From Polyangium spumosum (lineage in GTDB: Bacteria > Myxococcota_A > Polyangia > Polyangiales > Polyangiaceae), in the NCBI RefSeq assembly GCF_009649845.1, contig NZ_WJIE01000007.1, forward strand, positions 372,001-436,000: a DNA stretch of 64,000 bases, written 5' to 3'. How positions within the stretch are numbered: the stretch's first letter is position 1; every line of letters starts with the position of its first letter. Made by a program: the position numbers and the translations under genes. The notes beneath the pieces are model-generated. The model did no database searches. It had not been told where the DNA came from and saw nothing but the letters and a program-made list of their open reading frames with translations. Positions 17,056 to 25,523 of this stretch are shown one piece after another.

Positions 17056-18679
17056 CGAGCGGATTCTTGGGGGTCTTCGACGTGCCGGTGCCCGGGCGTT
17101 TGCCGCGGCTCCACCCGCTGGTCGGGGGGACCGGCGGGGCGGGTTTGTCCGAGGCGGCCGACGTGATTGACGTGGCCGACGTGGCCGCCGCCGCCGATGC
17201 TGCCGCCGACGCCGAGGGCGCGGGCTCGGGCTCGACGTCGGGCGCGGCCGAGGCCGACGACGCTGGCTCGGGGATCGTGGCCGGCTCGGCGCTCTCGAGC
17301 ACGGCCGGGACGACCGCCGCGGGCACGGGCGACGAGGCCGTCGGCGCGGACGTCGGCGTCGGCGCGGCGGTGGGAAGCACGGCGAGGGGCCCGCCTTTGG
17401 GCCAGAACACGAGCGCGTAGCCGACCGCCCCGACGCCCCCGACGAGCAGCAGCACGGCGAGTATCGGCGCGACCGACGAGCGCTTCCTGGTCTTCGCCTC
17501 CGCCGGGGAGCTCGGGGGCTCGCCGCTCGATCGGGTGAGCGCGGGGGCCGAGAGATCGCCGCCGGGCGAGGATGGTTCGTCCTCGGCCTCGGGCGCCTGA
17601 GGCAACGACGACGCCCCGCCCTTCTCGATGGCCGCGACGTTCGCGGGGACGGGCGGCGCGGTCGCGGTGATCGCGGCGTCGGCGGGCGGCGGCAGGGAGA
17701 GCGGCAGCTCGCGCGCCGGCTCGAGCACGATCGAAGGCAACACCGCGCGCGAGACCGGCGGGACGGAGATCGTGGGGGGCTTGACCTCGAACGCCTCGGC
17801 GAGCGCCACGATCATGGCCACGGCGCCGTCGAATCGTTCGCTCGGGTCGAGCGCGATGGCCTTGCCGAACCACGCGTCGAACGCGGGCGGCAAGCTCACG
17901 CCGAGATCCCTCGCGCGTTCGCTCGCGGACACCTGCGCGCCGCGCGCCACCAGCATCAGGTAGGGATAAAGCCCCTGGGCGCTCTTGCGCTCGCGCGCCC
18001 AGTACGGTTTGCCCACGAGCATCGTGAAGGCGATGTGGGCGAGCGAATATCGATCGACGCCGGGTCCGATCGTGTCCCCGGCGATCTGCTCGGGCGCCAT
18101 GTAGAGCGGCGAACCGACGCTCTTCGTCGTGTTCGAACTCGCGGTGCCGTCCGCCACGATTTTGGCCACGCCGAAATCCAGGATCTTGAGGCGCGGCGAG
18201 CCGTCGTCCCTCCGCGTCAGGAACAGGTTCTCGGGCTTCAGATCGCGGTGGATGATGCCGGCGGCGTGGGTGCGATCGAGCGCGAGCGCGGCCTGGTGCA
18301 GGAGCGTGACGACCTCTTCGGGCGGCAGCCGCTTGCGCACCTTCAGGAGGGCGCCGACCTCCTCGCCCTTGAGCAGCTCCATCACGATGAACGGCATGCC
18401 GGTGGCTTCGTCCACGCCGGCATCGAGCGTCTCGACGATGTGCTCGCTCTCGATCCCGGCCGCGACCTTGGCTTCGAGCTCGAAGCGCGCGCGCATCTCG
18501 GGATCACTCACGAGGCTCGGCAGCATCACCTTCAACGCGCGGCGTCGCTCGGTGTTCTTCTGCAAGACCTCGTACACCGCGCCCATGCCGCCGGCCTTGA
18601 TGCAACGCACGACCTCGTACGCCCCATGAAAGGTGGCGCCCGTCGCGAGGACGGCGATGTCGGCGTTCCGATCGGCCAT
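17045..18679 (-). CDS. Ser/Thr protein kinase with one transmembrane helix
   Basis: 544 residues. The kinase domain is ~20-290: glycine loop KAGGMGAVY, Lys50 (ALKVML), HRD at 144-146, DFG at 168-170 and GSPLYMAPEQ, so it should be active. After an acidic, Ser-rich linker comes a single helix near residues 405-430 (VAPILAVLLLVGGVGAVGYAL). An Ala/Pro/Ser-rich exterior of ~110 residues with no recognisable sensor fold follows. It is first in an operon with the TPR-PEGA and propeller genes. A CCCTCCGGAGGG palindrome (18683-18694) lies directly before the ATG and contains the likely Shine-Dalgarno. TGCTACCCT (18699-18691) resembles an extended -10. Confidence 0.9.
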   Translation of the reverse strand: MADRNADIAVLATGATFHGAYEVVRCIKAGGMGAVYEVLQKNTERRRALKVMLPSLVSDPEMRARFELEAKVAAGIESEHIVETLDAGVDEATGMPFIVMELLKGEEVGALLKVRKRLPPEEVVTLLHQAALALDRTHAAGIIHRDLKPENLFLTRRDDGSPRLKILDFGVAKIVADGTASSNTTKSVGSPLYMAPEQIAGDTIGPGVDRYSLAHIAFTMLVGKPYWARERKSAQGLYPYLMLVARGAQVSASERARDLGVSLPPAFDAWFGKAIALDPSERFDGAVAMIVALAEAFEVKPPTISVPPVSRAVLPSIVLEPARELPLSLPPPADAAITATAPPVPANVAAIEKGGASSLPQAPEAEDEPSSPGGDLSAPALTRSSGEPPSSPAEAKTRKRSSVAPILAVLLLVGGVGAVGYALVFWPKGGPLAVLPTAAPTPTSAPTASSPVPAAVVPAVLESAEPATIPEPASSASAAPDVEPEPAPSASAAASAAAATSATSITSAASDKPAPPVPPTSGWSRGKRPGTGTSKTPKNPLDEY

Positions 18680-18682
18680 GGC

Positions 18683-18699
18683 CCTCCGGAGGGTAGCAA
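18683..18699 (-). promoter_or_regulatory. Extended -10 overlapping a 12-bp palindrome at the kinase start
   Basis: On the minus strand TGCTACCCT (18699-18691) has the TGnTAnnnT form of an extended -10 and would start transcription about five bases before the ATG at 18679. The perfect palindrome CCCTCCGGAGGG (18694-18683) overlaps it, so a repressor or a hairpin hiding the GGAGGG is conceivable. No -35 is obvious. Confidence 0.4.
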
Positions 18700-18895
18700 A
18701 ACCTCTCTGCGTTGGGCTCCTTTCCGGTCACAGAAGCAAGATCCACTCCGATTGCTGCGCCGCGATATTTTCATCCAAGTCGCGATCGTGATGCCAAACA
18801 CACATTGCATTTCGCGAGAAAGCGTGCGTTTTCAGGGGCCACGCGCCCCGCTATCGTCGTGCGCGTCGCGGGCGGACGCTCGCGAAAGGAGAGAT

Positions 18896-20011
18896 ATGTC
18901 GCGCGTGCGGCCCCTCGTGGACCTGCGGACGATGATCGAGCTCGGGCGCTGGCTCGGCCCCTGGACGGACGGCCAGGCGGCGCCACGCGACGTCACGCGC
19001 GAGGAGCTCGTGATCGAGGGGCATCGGGCCGGAGATCGGCCGTTCTCGGCCTTCGTCTATCGCTCGGGTCGTCGCGCGCCCGTGGGCTCGCTCCTGCTCG
19101 TGCCGGGGCTTCATTACCTCGGCCCGCTCGACCCGCGGATGGATCGGTTCGCGCGGATCCTCGCGAATGCGGGCCTTTGGGTGCTCGCGCCGCGGCTGCC
19201 CGATCATGCGTCGCTGGTGCTCGGCGAGGGCGTGTTCGACGACCTCTCGCGGGCCTTTTCGGCGCTGCTCGCTCTGCCGGATCGGCCGCCGGGCCGGCCG
19301 TCCGTCTTCAGCATTTCGTTCGGCTCGCTGCCCTCGCTCTGGCTCTCGGGGCGGTCGGGGCTCGCGTCCGAGGTGGGGTCCCTCATCGTGTTCGGGGGGT
19401 ATGGCGATTTCGAGGAGACGCTTCGATTCTGCCTGTATGGCCGGCCGGGGGCGGCGCACGATCCGCTGAACCGGCCCGTGGTCTTCATGAACCTCATGCC
19501 GTGGCTCGAAGGAAGGCCCGACGACCCGGGCCCGCTCTCCGCCGCATTACGCCGTTACGTGGAGGCGACGTGGGGGCGGCCCGAGATGAAGGCCGACGGG
19601 AAATGGCAAGCGGTCGCGCGGTCCGTCGCGCAGGAGCTCGCGCCCGAGCACCGGCCCTTGTTTTTCGCCGCGACGGGGGTGGAGGGCGACACGAAGGCGC
19701 TCTTCGAGGTGGCGCTCGGGCGCTCGGGTGACGCATTCGGGTGGCTCGATCCAGGGCCATTCCTCGGGGGAATTCGTTGCCCGGTGCATTTCATCCACGG
19801 CGCGGACGACGACGTGATCCCGTACGAGCAGGCATTTTCATTGGCGAAGCGGCTGCCCGAAGGGGTTTGTCGAGGCGTGCACGTGACCGGTCTCTACGGG
19901 CACACGCACAAGGCGGCGGGCACGTCGCTCCGGGACGTGCAGGCAATGGCGCGGGAGGGGGTGACGCTCCTGCGGATGCTGGCGGCGGTGGCGAGGTGCG
20001 GCGCGGGCTGA
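18896..20011 (+). CDS. Alpha/beta hydrolase-fold protein
   Basis: 371 residues, starting [10 protein letters not shown] after AAAGGAGAG at the right spacing; the upstream open frame is antisense to the kinase. [14 protein letters not shown] matches the first core strand and oxyanion region. The nucleophile elbow reads SISFGS, with Ser in place of the usual first Gly of GxSxG. A C-terminal [19 protein letters not shown] supplies the acid and YGHTHKA the candidate histidine. No signal peptide, so probably cytoplasmic. Substrate not predictable. It is followed 65 bases later by hemL on the same strand. Confidence 0.78.
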   Translation: MSRVRPLVDLRTMIELGRWLGPWTDGQAAPRDVTREELVIEGHRAGDRPFSAFVYRSGRRAPVGSLLLVPGLHYLGPLDPRMDRFARILANAGLWVLAPRLPDHASLVLGEGVFDDLSRAFSALLALPDRPPGRPSVFSISFGSLPSLWLSGRSGLASEVGSLIVFGGYGDFEETLRFCLYGRPGAAHDPLNRPVVFMNLMPWLEGRPDDPGPLSAALRRYVEATWGRPEMKADGKWQAVARSVAQELAPEHRPLFFAATGVEGDTKALFEVALGRSGDAFGWLDPGPFLGGIRCPVHFIHGADDDVIPYEQAFSLAKRLPEGVCRGVHVTGLYGHTHKAAGTSLRDVQAMAREGVTLLRMLAAVARCGAG

Positions 20012-20076
20012 AGAAAGCGGCCTCAGGAAGGCTCGGCCTTGCCCTCGGAGCCAGGGCGCGCATAGTCACCGGCCTC

Positions 20077-21351
20077 ATGTCCGACACCATCTCCCAGGCC
20101 CTCTTCGAGCGTGCCCGCGCCGTCATCCCCGGCGGCGTCAACAGCCCCGTCCGCGCCTTCCGCGCCGTGGGCGGAAACCCCGTGTTCATCGCCCGCGCCA
20201 AGGGCGCGCGTGTCTACGGCGAGGACGGCAGCGAGTACGTCGATTACGTGGGCTCCTGGGGCCCGGCGCTGCTCGGCCACGCGCACCCCGACGTCCTCCG
20301 CGCCGTGCAGGAGGCCGCGGAGGGCGGGCTCTCGTTCGGCGCGCCGACGTCGCGCGAGGTGCGCTTCGCCGAGGCCGTACGCGCGCTCTACCCGGGCATG
20401 GACAAGCTCCGCTGCGTCTCGTCCGGCACCGAGGCCACGATGAGCGCCATCCGCGTGGCCCGCGGCTTCACGCGCCGCGACGTCATCGTGAAGTTCGAAG
20501 GTTGCTACCACGGCCACGCCGATCATCTGCTCGTCAAGGCCGGCAGCGGCCTCGCCACGTTCGGCGTCCCCGACTCGGCCGGCGTCCCCGAGGGCACCGC
20601 GAAGACGACGCTCACGCTCGCCTACAACGACATCCCGGCGCTCGAGGCGCTCTTCAACACGCGGGGCGGAGAGATCGCGGCCGTCATCGTGGAGCCCGTC
20701 GTCGGCAACATGGGCTGCGTGCCGCCCGAGCCCGGCTTCCTCGAGGCCATCCTCTCGCTCTGCAAGAAACACGGCGCGGTCTCGATCTTCGACGAGGTGA
20801 TGACGGGCTGCCGCCTCGCGCGCGGCGGCGCGCAGGAGCGTTACGGCCTGCGCGCGGACCTCACGACGCTCGGCAAGATCATCGGCGGCGGCATGCCGCT
20901 CGCGGCCTACGGCGGCCGGGAGGACGTGATGAGCGTGGTCGCGCCGCTCGGGCCGGTCTACCAGGCAGGCACGTTGAGCGGAAACCCGGTCGCGGTCGCC
21001 GCCGGGCTCGCGACGATCGAGCGGCTCGTGCCCGAGGTGTACGAGAAGCTCGAGCGGCTCGGCGCCGCGCTCGAAGCAGGCCTGAAGGACGCGGCCGCGA
21101 AGGCCTCCGTGCCGGCCACGGTGCAGCGCGTGGGCTCGATGATCACGCTGTTCTTCAACGACAAACCCGTGCGCTCGTGGGCCGAGGCCTCGCAGAGCGA
21201 CACGAAGCGCTTCGCGGCGTGGCACGCGGGGATGCTCTCGCGGGGCATCTACTGGCCGCCGTCGCAATACGAGGCGGCGTTCCTCTCGGCGGCGCACACC
21301 GACGAGGACATCACGCGCACGGTCGAGGCCGCGCGCGCGTCGCTCGGCTGA
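20077..21351 (+). CDS. hemL: Glutamate-1-semialdehyde 2,1-aminomutase
   Basis: 424 residues, normal family length. N-terminal [19 protein letters not shown], the [17 protein letters not shown] phosphate-binding block and [17 protein letters not shown] are all hallmark HemL segments. The PLP lysine is Lys267 in [27 protein letters not shown] carries the cofactor Asp, with Cys where many homologues have Phe. The enzyme makes 5-aminolevulinate in the C5 route to heme and corrinoids. The ATG at 20077 is chosen because homologues start just before this point. There is no clear ribosome site; CATAGT ten bases upstream may be a -10. Confidence 0.96.
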   Translation: MSDTISQALFERARAVIPGGVNSPVRAFRAVGGNPVFIARAKGARVYGEDGSEYVDYVGSWGPALLGHAHPDVLRAVQEAAEGGLSFGAPTSREVRFAEAVRALYPGMDKLRCVSSGTEATMSAIRVARGFTRRDVIVKFEGCYHGHADHLLVKAGSGLATFGVPDSAGVPEGTAKTTLTLAYNDIPALEALFNTRGGEIAAVIVEPVVGNMGCVPPEPGFLEAILSLCKKHGAVSIFDEVMTGCRLARGGAQERYGLRADLTTLGKIIGGGMPLAAYGGREDVMSVVAPLGPVYQAGTLSGNPVAVAAGLATIERLVPEVYEKLERLGAALEAGLKDAAAKASVPATVQRVGSMITLFFNDKPVRSWAEASQSDTKRFAAWHAGMLSRGIYWPPSQYEAAFLSAAHTDEDITRTVEAARASLG

Positions 21352-21366
21352 TCCTGCTCGATCCCG

Positions 21367-22140
21367 TCACCGCCGCGTCTTCTTGCGCGCCACGCGGGCC
21401 ACGAGCCCCGCGAGGAGGAGCGCGAGCGCGGCGGGGGATCCGGGCGGCGCGTACGAAGCGCTGCACATGCCGGACGGCGGGGTCTCGTAGAACGGGGCCG
21501 GGCCGGGGCCGACGTCGTCCGGGATCATCGCGCCGCCCATCCCGCCGCCGCCTTCGCCGCCCGCGCCGCCCGCGCCGGCCGAGCTCGACGACGACGAGCT
21601 CGCGCTCGACGCGCTGCCGCTGGCGTTCGGGTCCGTGATGTTGACGGCGGCGCACGAGTAATAATAGGGCTGCGACGCGCCTTGCATGAACTGGCGGAGC
21701 TGCATCACGCAGTTCTGGCAGGGCGTGTTCGGCACCGTGATCGTCGCGCTCACGAGCCCGCCCGACTGCGAGTTCATGTCGGCGGCCTCGTAGACGACCG
21801 CGTTGTTCATGTCGGTGCGCGTGACCGTGTCGATCGCCTTGGTCGAGAGGGACACGCGGAACATGCCGCTGTGGTTCACGGTCTCTTTCCAGGTGACCTG
21901 GAGCGTTTGTCCGACGACGAGGTCGGTGACCGGGTACCCCGAGGCGGGGCAAGCCGAGGCGGAGCCATCCTCGGCGGGATCCTCGGGCCCGGCGCCGAAG
22001 TAGCAGCCGCAAGGGCCGCTCTTCGCGTTGTCGTCGTTCGTGAGCGGCTGCGGGTTCATGAGCACCGCGTGCGCGAGCGCGCTCGAACCCGCGAGGAGGA
22101 CCGCGGAAAAGGCGAGAAGGGCAGGAGTTCGGAGAAACAT
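21367..22140 (-). CDS. Polysaccharide monooxygenase-like exoprotein with C-terminal sorting tail
   Basis: 257 residues from the ATG at 22140, which has GAGGTG at four bases; a GTG five codons earlier is less likely. The signal peptide ends ...SSALA, so the mature protein would begin with His24 (HAVLMNPQPL), as the copper 'histidine brace' of LPMOs requires; a second His lies in KETVNHSGMF. Cys pairs (CGCYF, CQNC) may form disulfides. This resembles the SCE4755-type monooxygenase-like family of Sorangium. A Ser/Gly-rich stalk (~175-205) leads to a Cys, a hydrophobic helix and RKKTRR, in the style of MYXO-CTERM. Copper oxidative polysaccharide cleavage at the cell surface is inferred, not shown. 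Confidence 0.75.
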   Translation of the reverse strand: MFLRTPALLAFSAVLLAGSSALAHAVLMNPQPLTNDDNAKSGPCGCYFGAGPEDPAEDGSASACPASGYPVTDLVVGQTLQVTWKETVNHSGMFRVSLSTKAIDTVTRTDMNNAVVYEAADMNSQSGGLVSATITVPNTPCQNCVMQLRQFMQGASQPYYYSCAAVNITDPNASGSASSASSSSSSSAGAGGAGGEGGGGMGGAMIPDDVGPGPAPFYETPPSGMCSASYAPPGSPAALALLLAGLVARVARKKTRR

Positions 22141-22189
22141 GGTCACCTCGGGCACGCCGAGGGTAACCGAGTCCCGGGCGGGAGAGGGC

Positions 22190-23098
22190 TCAGAACGAAC
22201 CGGGCGGCATGCTGGGTGGTACGGCTTTGACTTTGTACCGCATGCGGAACGCCGCGATCGTGGCGCCGAGCTCGGCGCGCGAGACGAGCCGGCCGCGGCC
22301 GCGGATGCAATCGAGCAGCTCCTGATACAGCTCGTAGAGGAGCATCTCGTCGACGAGCGTGTTCGTCGTGGCGGGGAAGAGCTGGTTGCGCATCGCGATC
22401 TTCGAGCTCGCGACCGCCTCGTCCGTGACGCGGACGAACCCCACGGCGTGGAAGTTGCCGGCCGCGTCGACGCCGATCACGGAGGACGCGACGGGGCTCT
22501 TGCATTTGCCCGACTCGTAGATCCGGCGGATGTTCTTGCGGACGTCGCCGAGCGCGCCCGTGGTGGGATCGAACTCGTGCGAGGAAGCGCCGGAGCTGGA
22601 GAGCGCCGCCATCGAGCCGGGCCCCGCGGTCCCGAAGAGGTCGATCTCGCCGCTGCGGAAGGTGCGCGACTTCTCCCCGCTCGGGACGACGCCCTTCGAG
22701 GCGAACCAGCTCTCGAGCAGGAGCGAGATGATCTCGATGCTGTGGTGCTTCTTGGCGAGGTGGAAGGCGTGCACGCGCACCAGCGGGAGGAGCAGCTTGC
22801 GGCAGATCTCGTTCTCCTGCTGCTGCTTGACGCTCGCCACGTCGGTCGGGTGCGAGGTGCCGTCGAACTGCACGACGAAGAGCGGCAACCGCTCGGCGTC
22901 GACGGCCACGAGATCGAAGGTGGCGCGGGACACGAACTGCAAGAGTTCGTCCGAGAGGCCGTTGCCCTCCGTGCGGAAGACGTCCTGCGCCTTCACGCGC
23001 ATCAGCACGCCGGCGCCGAGCCTCTTGCAGACCGTCGAAAGCCCGAAGCTTACCGCCTCTTCGGTATGGTGAACGAGCTTCTTCAGGTTTCCGTTCAT
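22190..23098 (-). CDS. DUF2726-type nuclease-fold protein
   Basis: 302 residues. The core at ~30-110 follows the DUF2726 pattern: Asp62 in FDLVAV, then VVQFDGTSH (Gln77-His83), then a helix with QQENEICRKLLLPLVRV. This is related to restriction-endonuclease-like folds (D...Q/E-x-D/K), but whether it cuts nucleic acid is unknown. The C-terminal ~180 residues are not recognised and contain a second alpha/beta segment (ASSVIGVDAAGNFHAVGFV). It is divergently transcribed from a small lipoprotein gene, with a 13-base inverted repeat in the shared gap. No restriction or phage genes are nearby. Confidence 0.7.
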   Translation of the reverse strand: MNGNLKKLVHHTEEAVSFGLSTVCKRLGAGVLMRVKAQDVFRTEGNGLSDELLQFVSRATFDLVAVDAERLPLFVVQFDGTSHPTDVASVKQQQENEICRKLLLPLVRVHAFHLAKKHHSIEIISLLLESWFASKGVVPSGEKSRTFRSGEIDLFGTAGPGSMAALSSSGASSHEFDPTTGALGDVRKNIRRIYESGKCKSPVASSVIGVDAAGNFHAVGFVRVTDEAVASSKIAMRNQLFPATTNTLVDEMLLYELYQELLDCIRGRGRLVSRAELGATIAAFRMRYKVKAVPPSMPPGSF

Positions 23099-23111
23099 CG
23101 CGCGACCGCTG

Positions 23112-23124
23112 GCCTACGGTAGGC
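23112..23124. promoter_or_regulatory. Inverted repeat in divergent promoter region
   Basis: GCCTAC-G-GTAGGC is a perfect 6-bp inverted repeat with a one-base centre, 13 bases before the start of the DUF2726 gene. It could be an operator for either divergent gene. It might also occur by chance at this size. Confidence 0.3.
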
Positions 23125-23248
23125 TGATAGCGGCTGTGACCGCAACCGGAGACGACAGCAATCCACGGTGATTCTCTTTACAGGATCTCACGAAGACTCT
23201 CCTTGTCGAGAGGTTCGCCGGACGAGGCGCGAGGTCCACGCGTCACGC

Positions 23249-23899
23249 ATGTTTGGTGGTCGCGTTGCAGTCGTGCTTTTTGCGATCTCGATCCTCGCTC
23301 CGTGCATCACGCTCGGCTGCAGGTCCGCGCCGCGCGCGGAACGAGCGTGCCCCGCGGGGTTTCGCGCGGACGAGGCGCGCAGGGCGACGATCCTCGCGAA
23401 GCTCGGCGAAGCTCCGGTCGGGGCGGACACGCGTGACCGGGCGCTCGCGAAGGAGAAGGTCACGTTTTGTTTCGGCCGCCTCGGCGTGTCGTCGGTGACG
23501 ACCTCGGGCGTGGTGCTCGTCGACGAGGCGCTCGCGACGTCGGAAGCGGCCGCGCGCGTCGGGCACTTGCTCACGCACGTGGCCGAGGGGCTCCGCGTGG
23601 AGCCGCGCGAAGGATCGGACGAGAGCTGCGAGGTCGTCACGACACGCGCGCTCGCCGCGGAGGCGAAGGCGCTGTCGATCGAGCTCGGCTTGCGACGAGC
23701 GTTCGGCGTGTCTCCCGCAGACGCCCGCGTACGTTACGCGTTCGAAAGCGACTTCTGGGCCACGCCGGAGCAAGCCCGCGAGGCGCTCGTGCTGGCGTAT
23801 CTGCGCGCGCACCCCGACGGCGCGCCGGGCATCGACGCGCTCGCCTCGGGTTACGCGCGCCGCTGCCGCGAGGCCCGCGACGCTTCCTCCGCGCGTTGA
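23249..23899 (+). CDS. Small lipoprotein of unknown function
   Basis: 216 residues from the ATG at 23249; a GTG at 23168 would add 27 residues before the signal and is less likely. The signal FAISILAPCITLGC gives lipobox LGC (about Cys24). The mature part is Cys-containing, mostly helical, and shows a C(x)GRLGVSSVTTSGVVLVDE beta segment and a LLTHVAEGL helix. The His in GHLLTHVAEG is reminiscent of a metallopeptidase helix, but no HExxH is present. I do not recognise a family. Its last 49 bases overlap the end of the convergent MYXO-CTERM gene. Confidence 0.65.
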   Translation: MFGGRVAVVLFAISILAPCITLGCRSAPRAERACPAGFRADEARRATILAKLGEAPVGADTRDRALAKEKVTFCFGRLGVSSVTTSGVVLVDEALATSEAAARVGHLLTHVAEGLRVEPREGSDESCEVVTTRALAAEAKALSIELGLRRAFGVSPADARVRYAFESDFWATPEQAREALVLAYLRAHPDGAPGIDALASGYARRCREARDASSAR

Positions 23900-24402
23900 C
23901 GGCGCCGCAGGAGGGACACGGCCCCGAGCGCGCCGAACGCGAGGGCGCCGAGCGACGCATCGAGCGGCGTCGAGGGCGCGAGGCGACACCCGCAACCGCC
24001 CTCGCCGCCGGAGCTCGACGCGGAGATGGTGGACGCCGACACGGGCACGCAGACCTGCAGCGTCTTGCAGGTCGCGCCCTGGGCGCACGTGTCGCCGTTC
24101 GCGCACGAGCCCACGACGTTCGAACGCTCGTAGTCCGCGAGGTCCGCGTCGGGCGGCAGGAGGCCCGCGCAGAGGATGGGGGCGACGCAGAACGGGACGT
24201 CCCGGCACGTCTCGTCGCTCGCGCACTCCACGCCCCCCGCGCACACGACGGGTCGGCAATACGGCCCGCCATGGCACGCCGCGCCCTCGGTCCCCGCGGG
24301 GCACTTGGCGGGCGGAGGCCCGACGACATCCGCGCGCGCAGGCGTCACGAACACGAGCGCCGACAACCCGAAGACCACGATCAGGAACGAAGGAAGCTTC
24401 AT
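23851..24402 (-). CDS. Cys-rich exported protein with MYXO-CTERM tail
   Basis: 183 residues from the ATG at 24402, where a classic signal peptide starts (MKLPSFLIVVFGLSALVFV...ARA). The middle (~30-125) has about 12 Cys in CPAGT-, CRPVVC-, CARD-like spacing, as in small disulfide-rich surface modules. The C-terminus carries the myxosortase-type signal: GGCGCR, a hydrophobic helix (~150-170) and RRRQR. The protein is therefore probably processed and lipid-linked at the surface. Function unknown. Its 3' end overlaps the lipoprotein gene on the other strand by 49 bases. Confidence 0.8.
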   Translation of the reverse strand: MKLPSFLIVVFGLSALVFVTPARADVVGPPPAKCPAGTEGAACHGGPYCRPVVCAGGVECASDETCRDVPFCVAPILCAGLLPPDADLADYERSNVVGSCANGDTCAQGATCKTLQVCVPVSASTISASSSGGEGGCGCRLAPSTPLDASLGALAFGALGAVSLLRRRQRAEEASRASRQRRA

Positions 24403-24494
24403 TCGATCTGCCCTACGCGATCCCACGCGTCTCGTCGACCGCGAAGGCACGTCGCGGCCCCGCACGAGGAGCGCTACGTTCGGGTGGAGCGCTC

Positions 24495-25523
24495 ATGGAC
24501 TCTCTCCGCGCCCGCATCGCGCGACGCCTCGAGCAGGGGATCACGCCCTCCCTGCCCGGCCGCGCCCTCGCGAGCGCGTGGGCCACGCTCGCCGCCGCGC
24601 GTGTCGCGCGCCCCGTGGCGCTGCCCGCAGGCGCGCGTGTCGTCGGCGTCGGCGGCGCCGTCCTCGGCGGCGCGGGCAAGACCCCCGTGGCGATCGCGCT
24701 CTCGCGCGCGCTCGCCCTCGAAGGTCACGACGTCGCCTTCATCGGACACGGCTACCGCTCGAGCGTCGCTTCCCCGCGGCGCGTCCTTCCCGACGATCCC
24801 GTCGCGCTCGTCGGGGACGACGCCCTCTGCGCCGCGCGCGCGCTCGCGCTCACGGACACGCCCGTCTTCGTGGCGAAGCGCCGCGCCGAGGCCCTCGCGA
24901 TCGCGGTGCGGTCCGGAAAAACCTTCCTCGTCGTCGACGGCCTTCTCCAGGCAGCGCCTCGCCGCCTCGACGACGCCGTCCTCGTCCTCGACGGCGAGAG
25001 CCCGTTCGGCGCGGGCCTTTGCCCACCGCTCGGTGACCTCCGCGCCCCGGCCTCGGCCCTCCTCGAGGCGGCCGATCACGTCGTCGCGCTCGGCGGCGCG
25101 AACGCGCCGGACCTGCCCTCCTCCGCCGTGCCGCTCGCCTCGTCGATCGACGGCGCCCTCGACGCGTCTGGCCGCCGCCACGACCTCGCCTCCCTCGCCT
25201 CGCGACGTGTTGGCTTGCTCGTGGCCGTCGCGCGCCCGGGTCGCCTGCTCCTCTCGCTCCGCCGCGCCGGCCTCCGCCCGTACGCCGCCTCGTGCCTGGC
25301 CGACCACGCCTGCTTCGACCCGGAAACGCTCGAGCGTGCCCGGAGCCTCGGCCTCGACGCCTGGCTCACCACGCCTCGGTGCGCTACCAAGCTCCCGCCC
25401 TGGCTCGGCGCTGCCCCGGTCCTCACCCTCGATCATCGGGTCGACGTGGGGCCGCTCCTCGCTCGGCTCCTTCGAGGCTCGCGCGAGGGCGCGCCTGCCT
25501 GTGCTAGGCTCCCCGCCCCATGA
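24495..25523 (+). CDS. lpxK: Tetraacyldisaccharide 4'-kinase (LpxK), divergent
   Basis: 342 residues. A short N-terminal amphipathic region is followed by the P-loop GGAVLGGAGKTP (~53-64), characteristic of LpxK, and a GHGYRSS segment in the usual GYG position. LVVDGLLQ (Asp148) stands where LpxK normally has DDGxQH, so the first Asp, the Gln and the His of that motif are shifted or replaced while the catalytic-position Asp is kept. LVLDGESPFGAGLCPPLGDLR matches the conserved pre-kinase block. The enzyme phosphorylates the lipid A precursor at 4'. Because of the altered motif I call it LpxK-like. The stop overlaps the next gene (ATGA). Confidence 0.78.
   Translation: MDSLRARIARRLEQGITPSLPGRALASAWATLAAARVARPVALPAGARVVGVGGAVLGGAGKTPVAIALSRALALEGHDVAFIGHGYRSSVASPRRVLPDDPVALVGDDALCAARALALTDTPVFVAKRRAEALAIAVRSGKTFLVVDGLLQAAPRRLDDAVLVLDGESPFGAGLCPPLGDLRAPASALLEAADHVVALGGANAPDLPSSAVPLASSIDGALDASGRRHDLASLASRRVGLLVAVARPGRLLLSLRRAGLRPYAASCLADHACFDPETLERARSLGLDAWLTTPRCATKLPPWLGAAPVLTLDHRVDVGPLLARLLRGSREGAPACARLPAP
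25505..25510 (+). promoter_or_regulatory. Extended -10 (TGCTAGGCT) before lipoprotein gene
   Basis: TGCTAGGCT at 25502-25510 has extended -10 form and ends nine bases before the ATG at 25520. It lies in the last codons of lpxK. No -35 is visible. It may give a near-leaderless transcript in addition to read-through from lpxK. Confidence 0.35.

Noticed and set aside
23600-23630. HVAEG-type helix in the small lipoprotein as a metallopeptidase site
   Set aside because: The sequence LLTHVAEGL lacks the second His of HExxH and no other ligands are evident.
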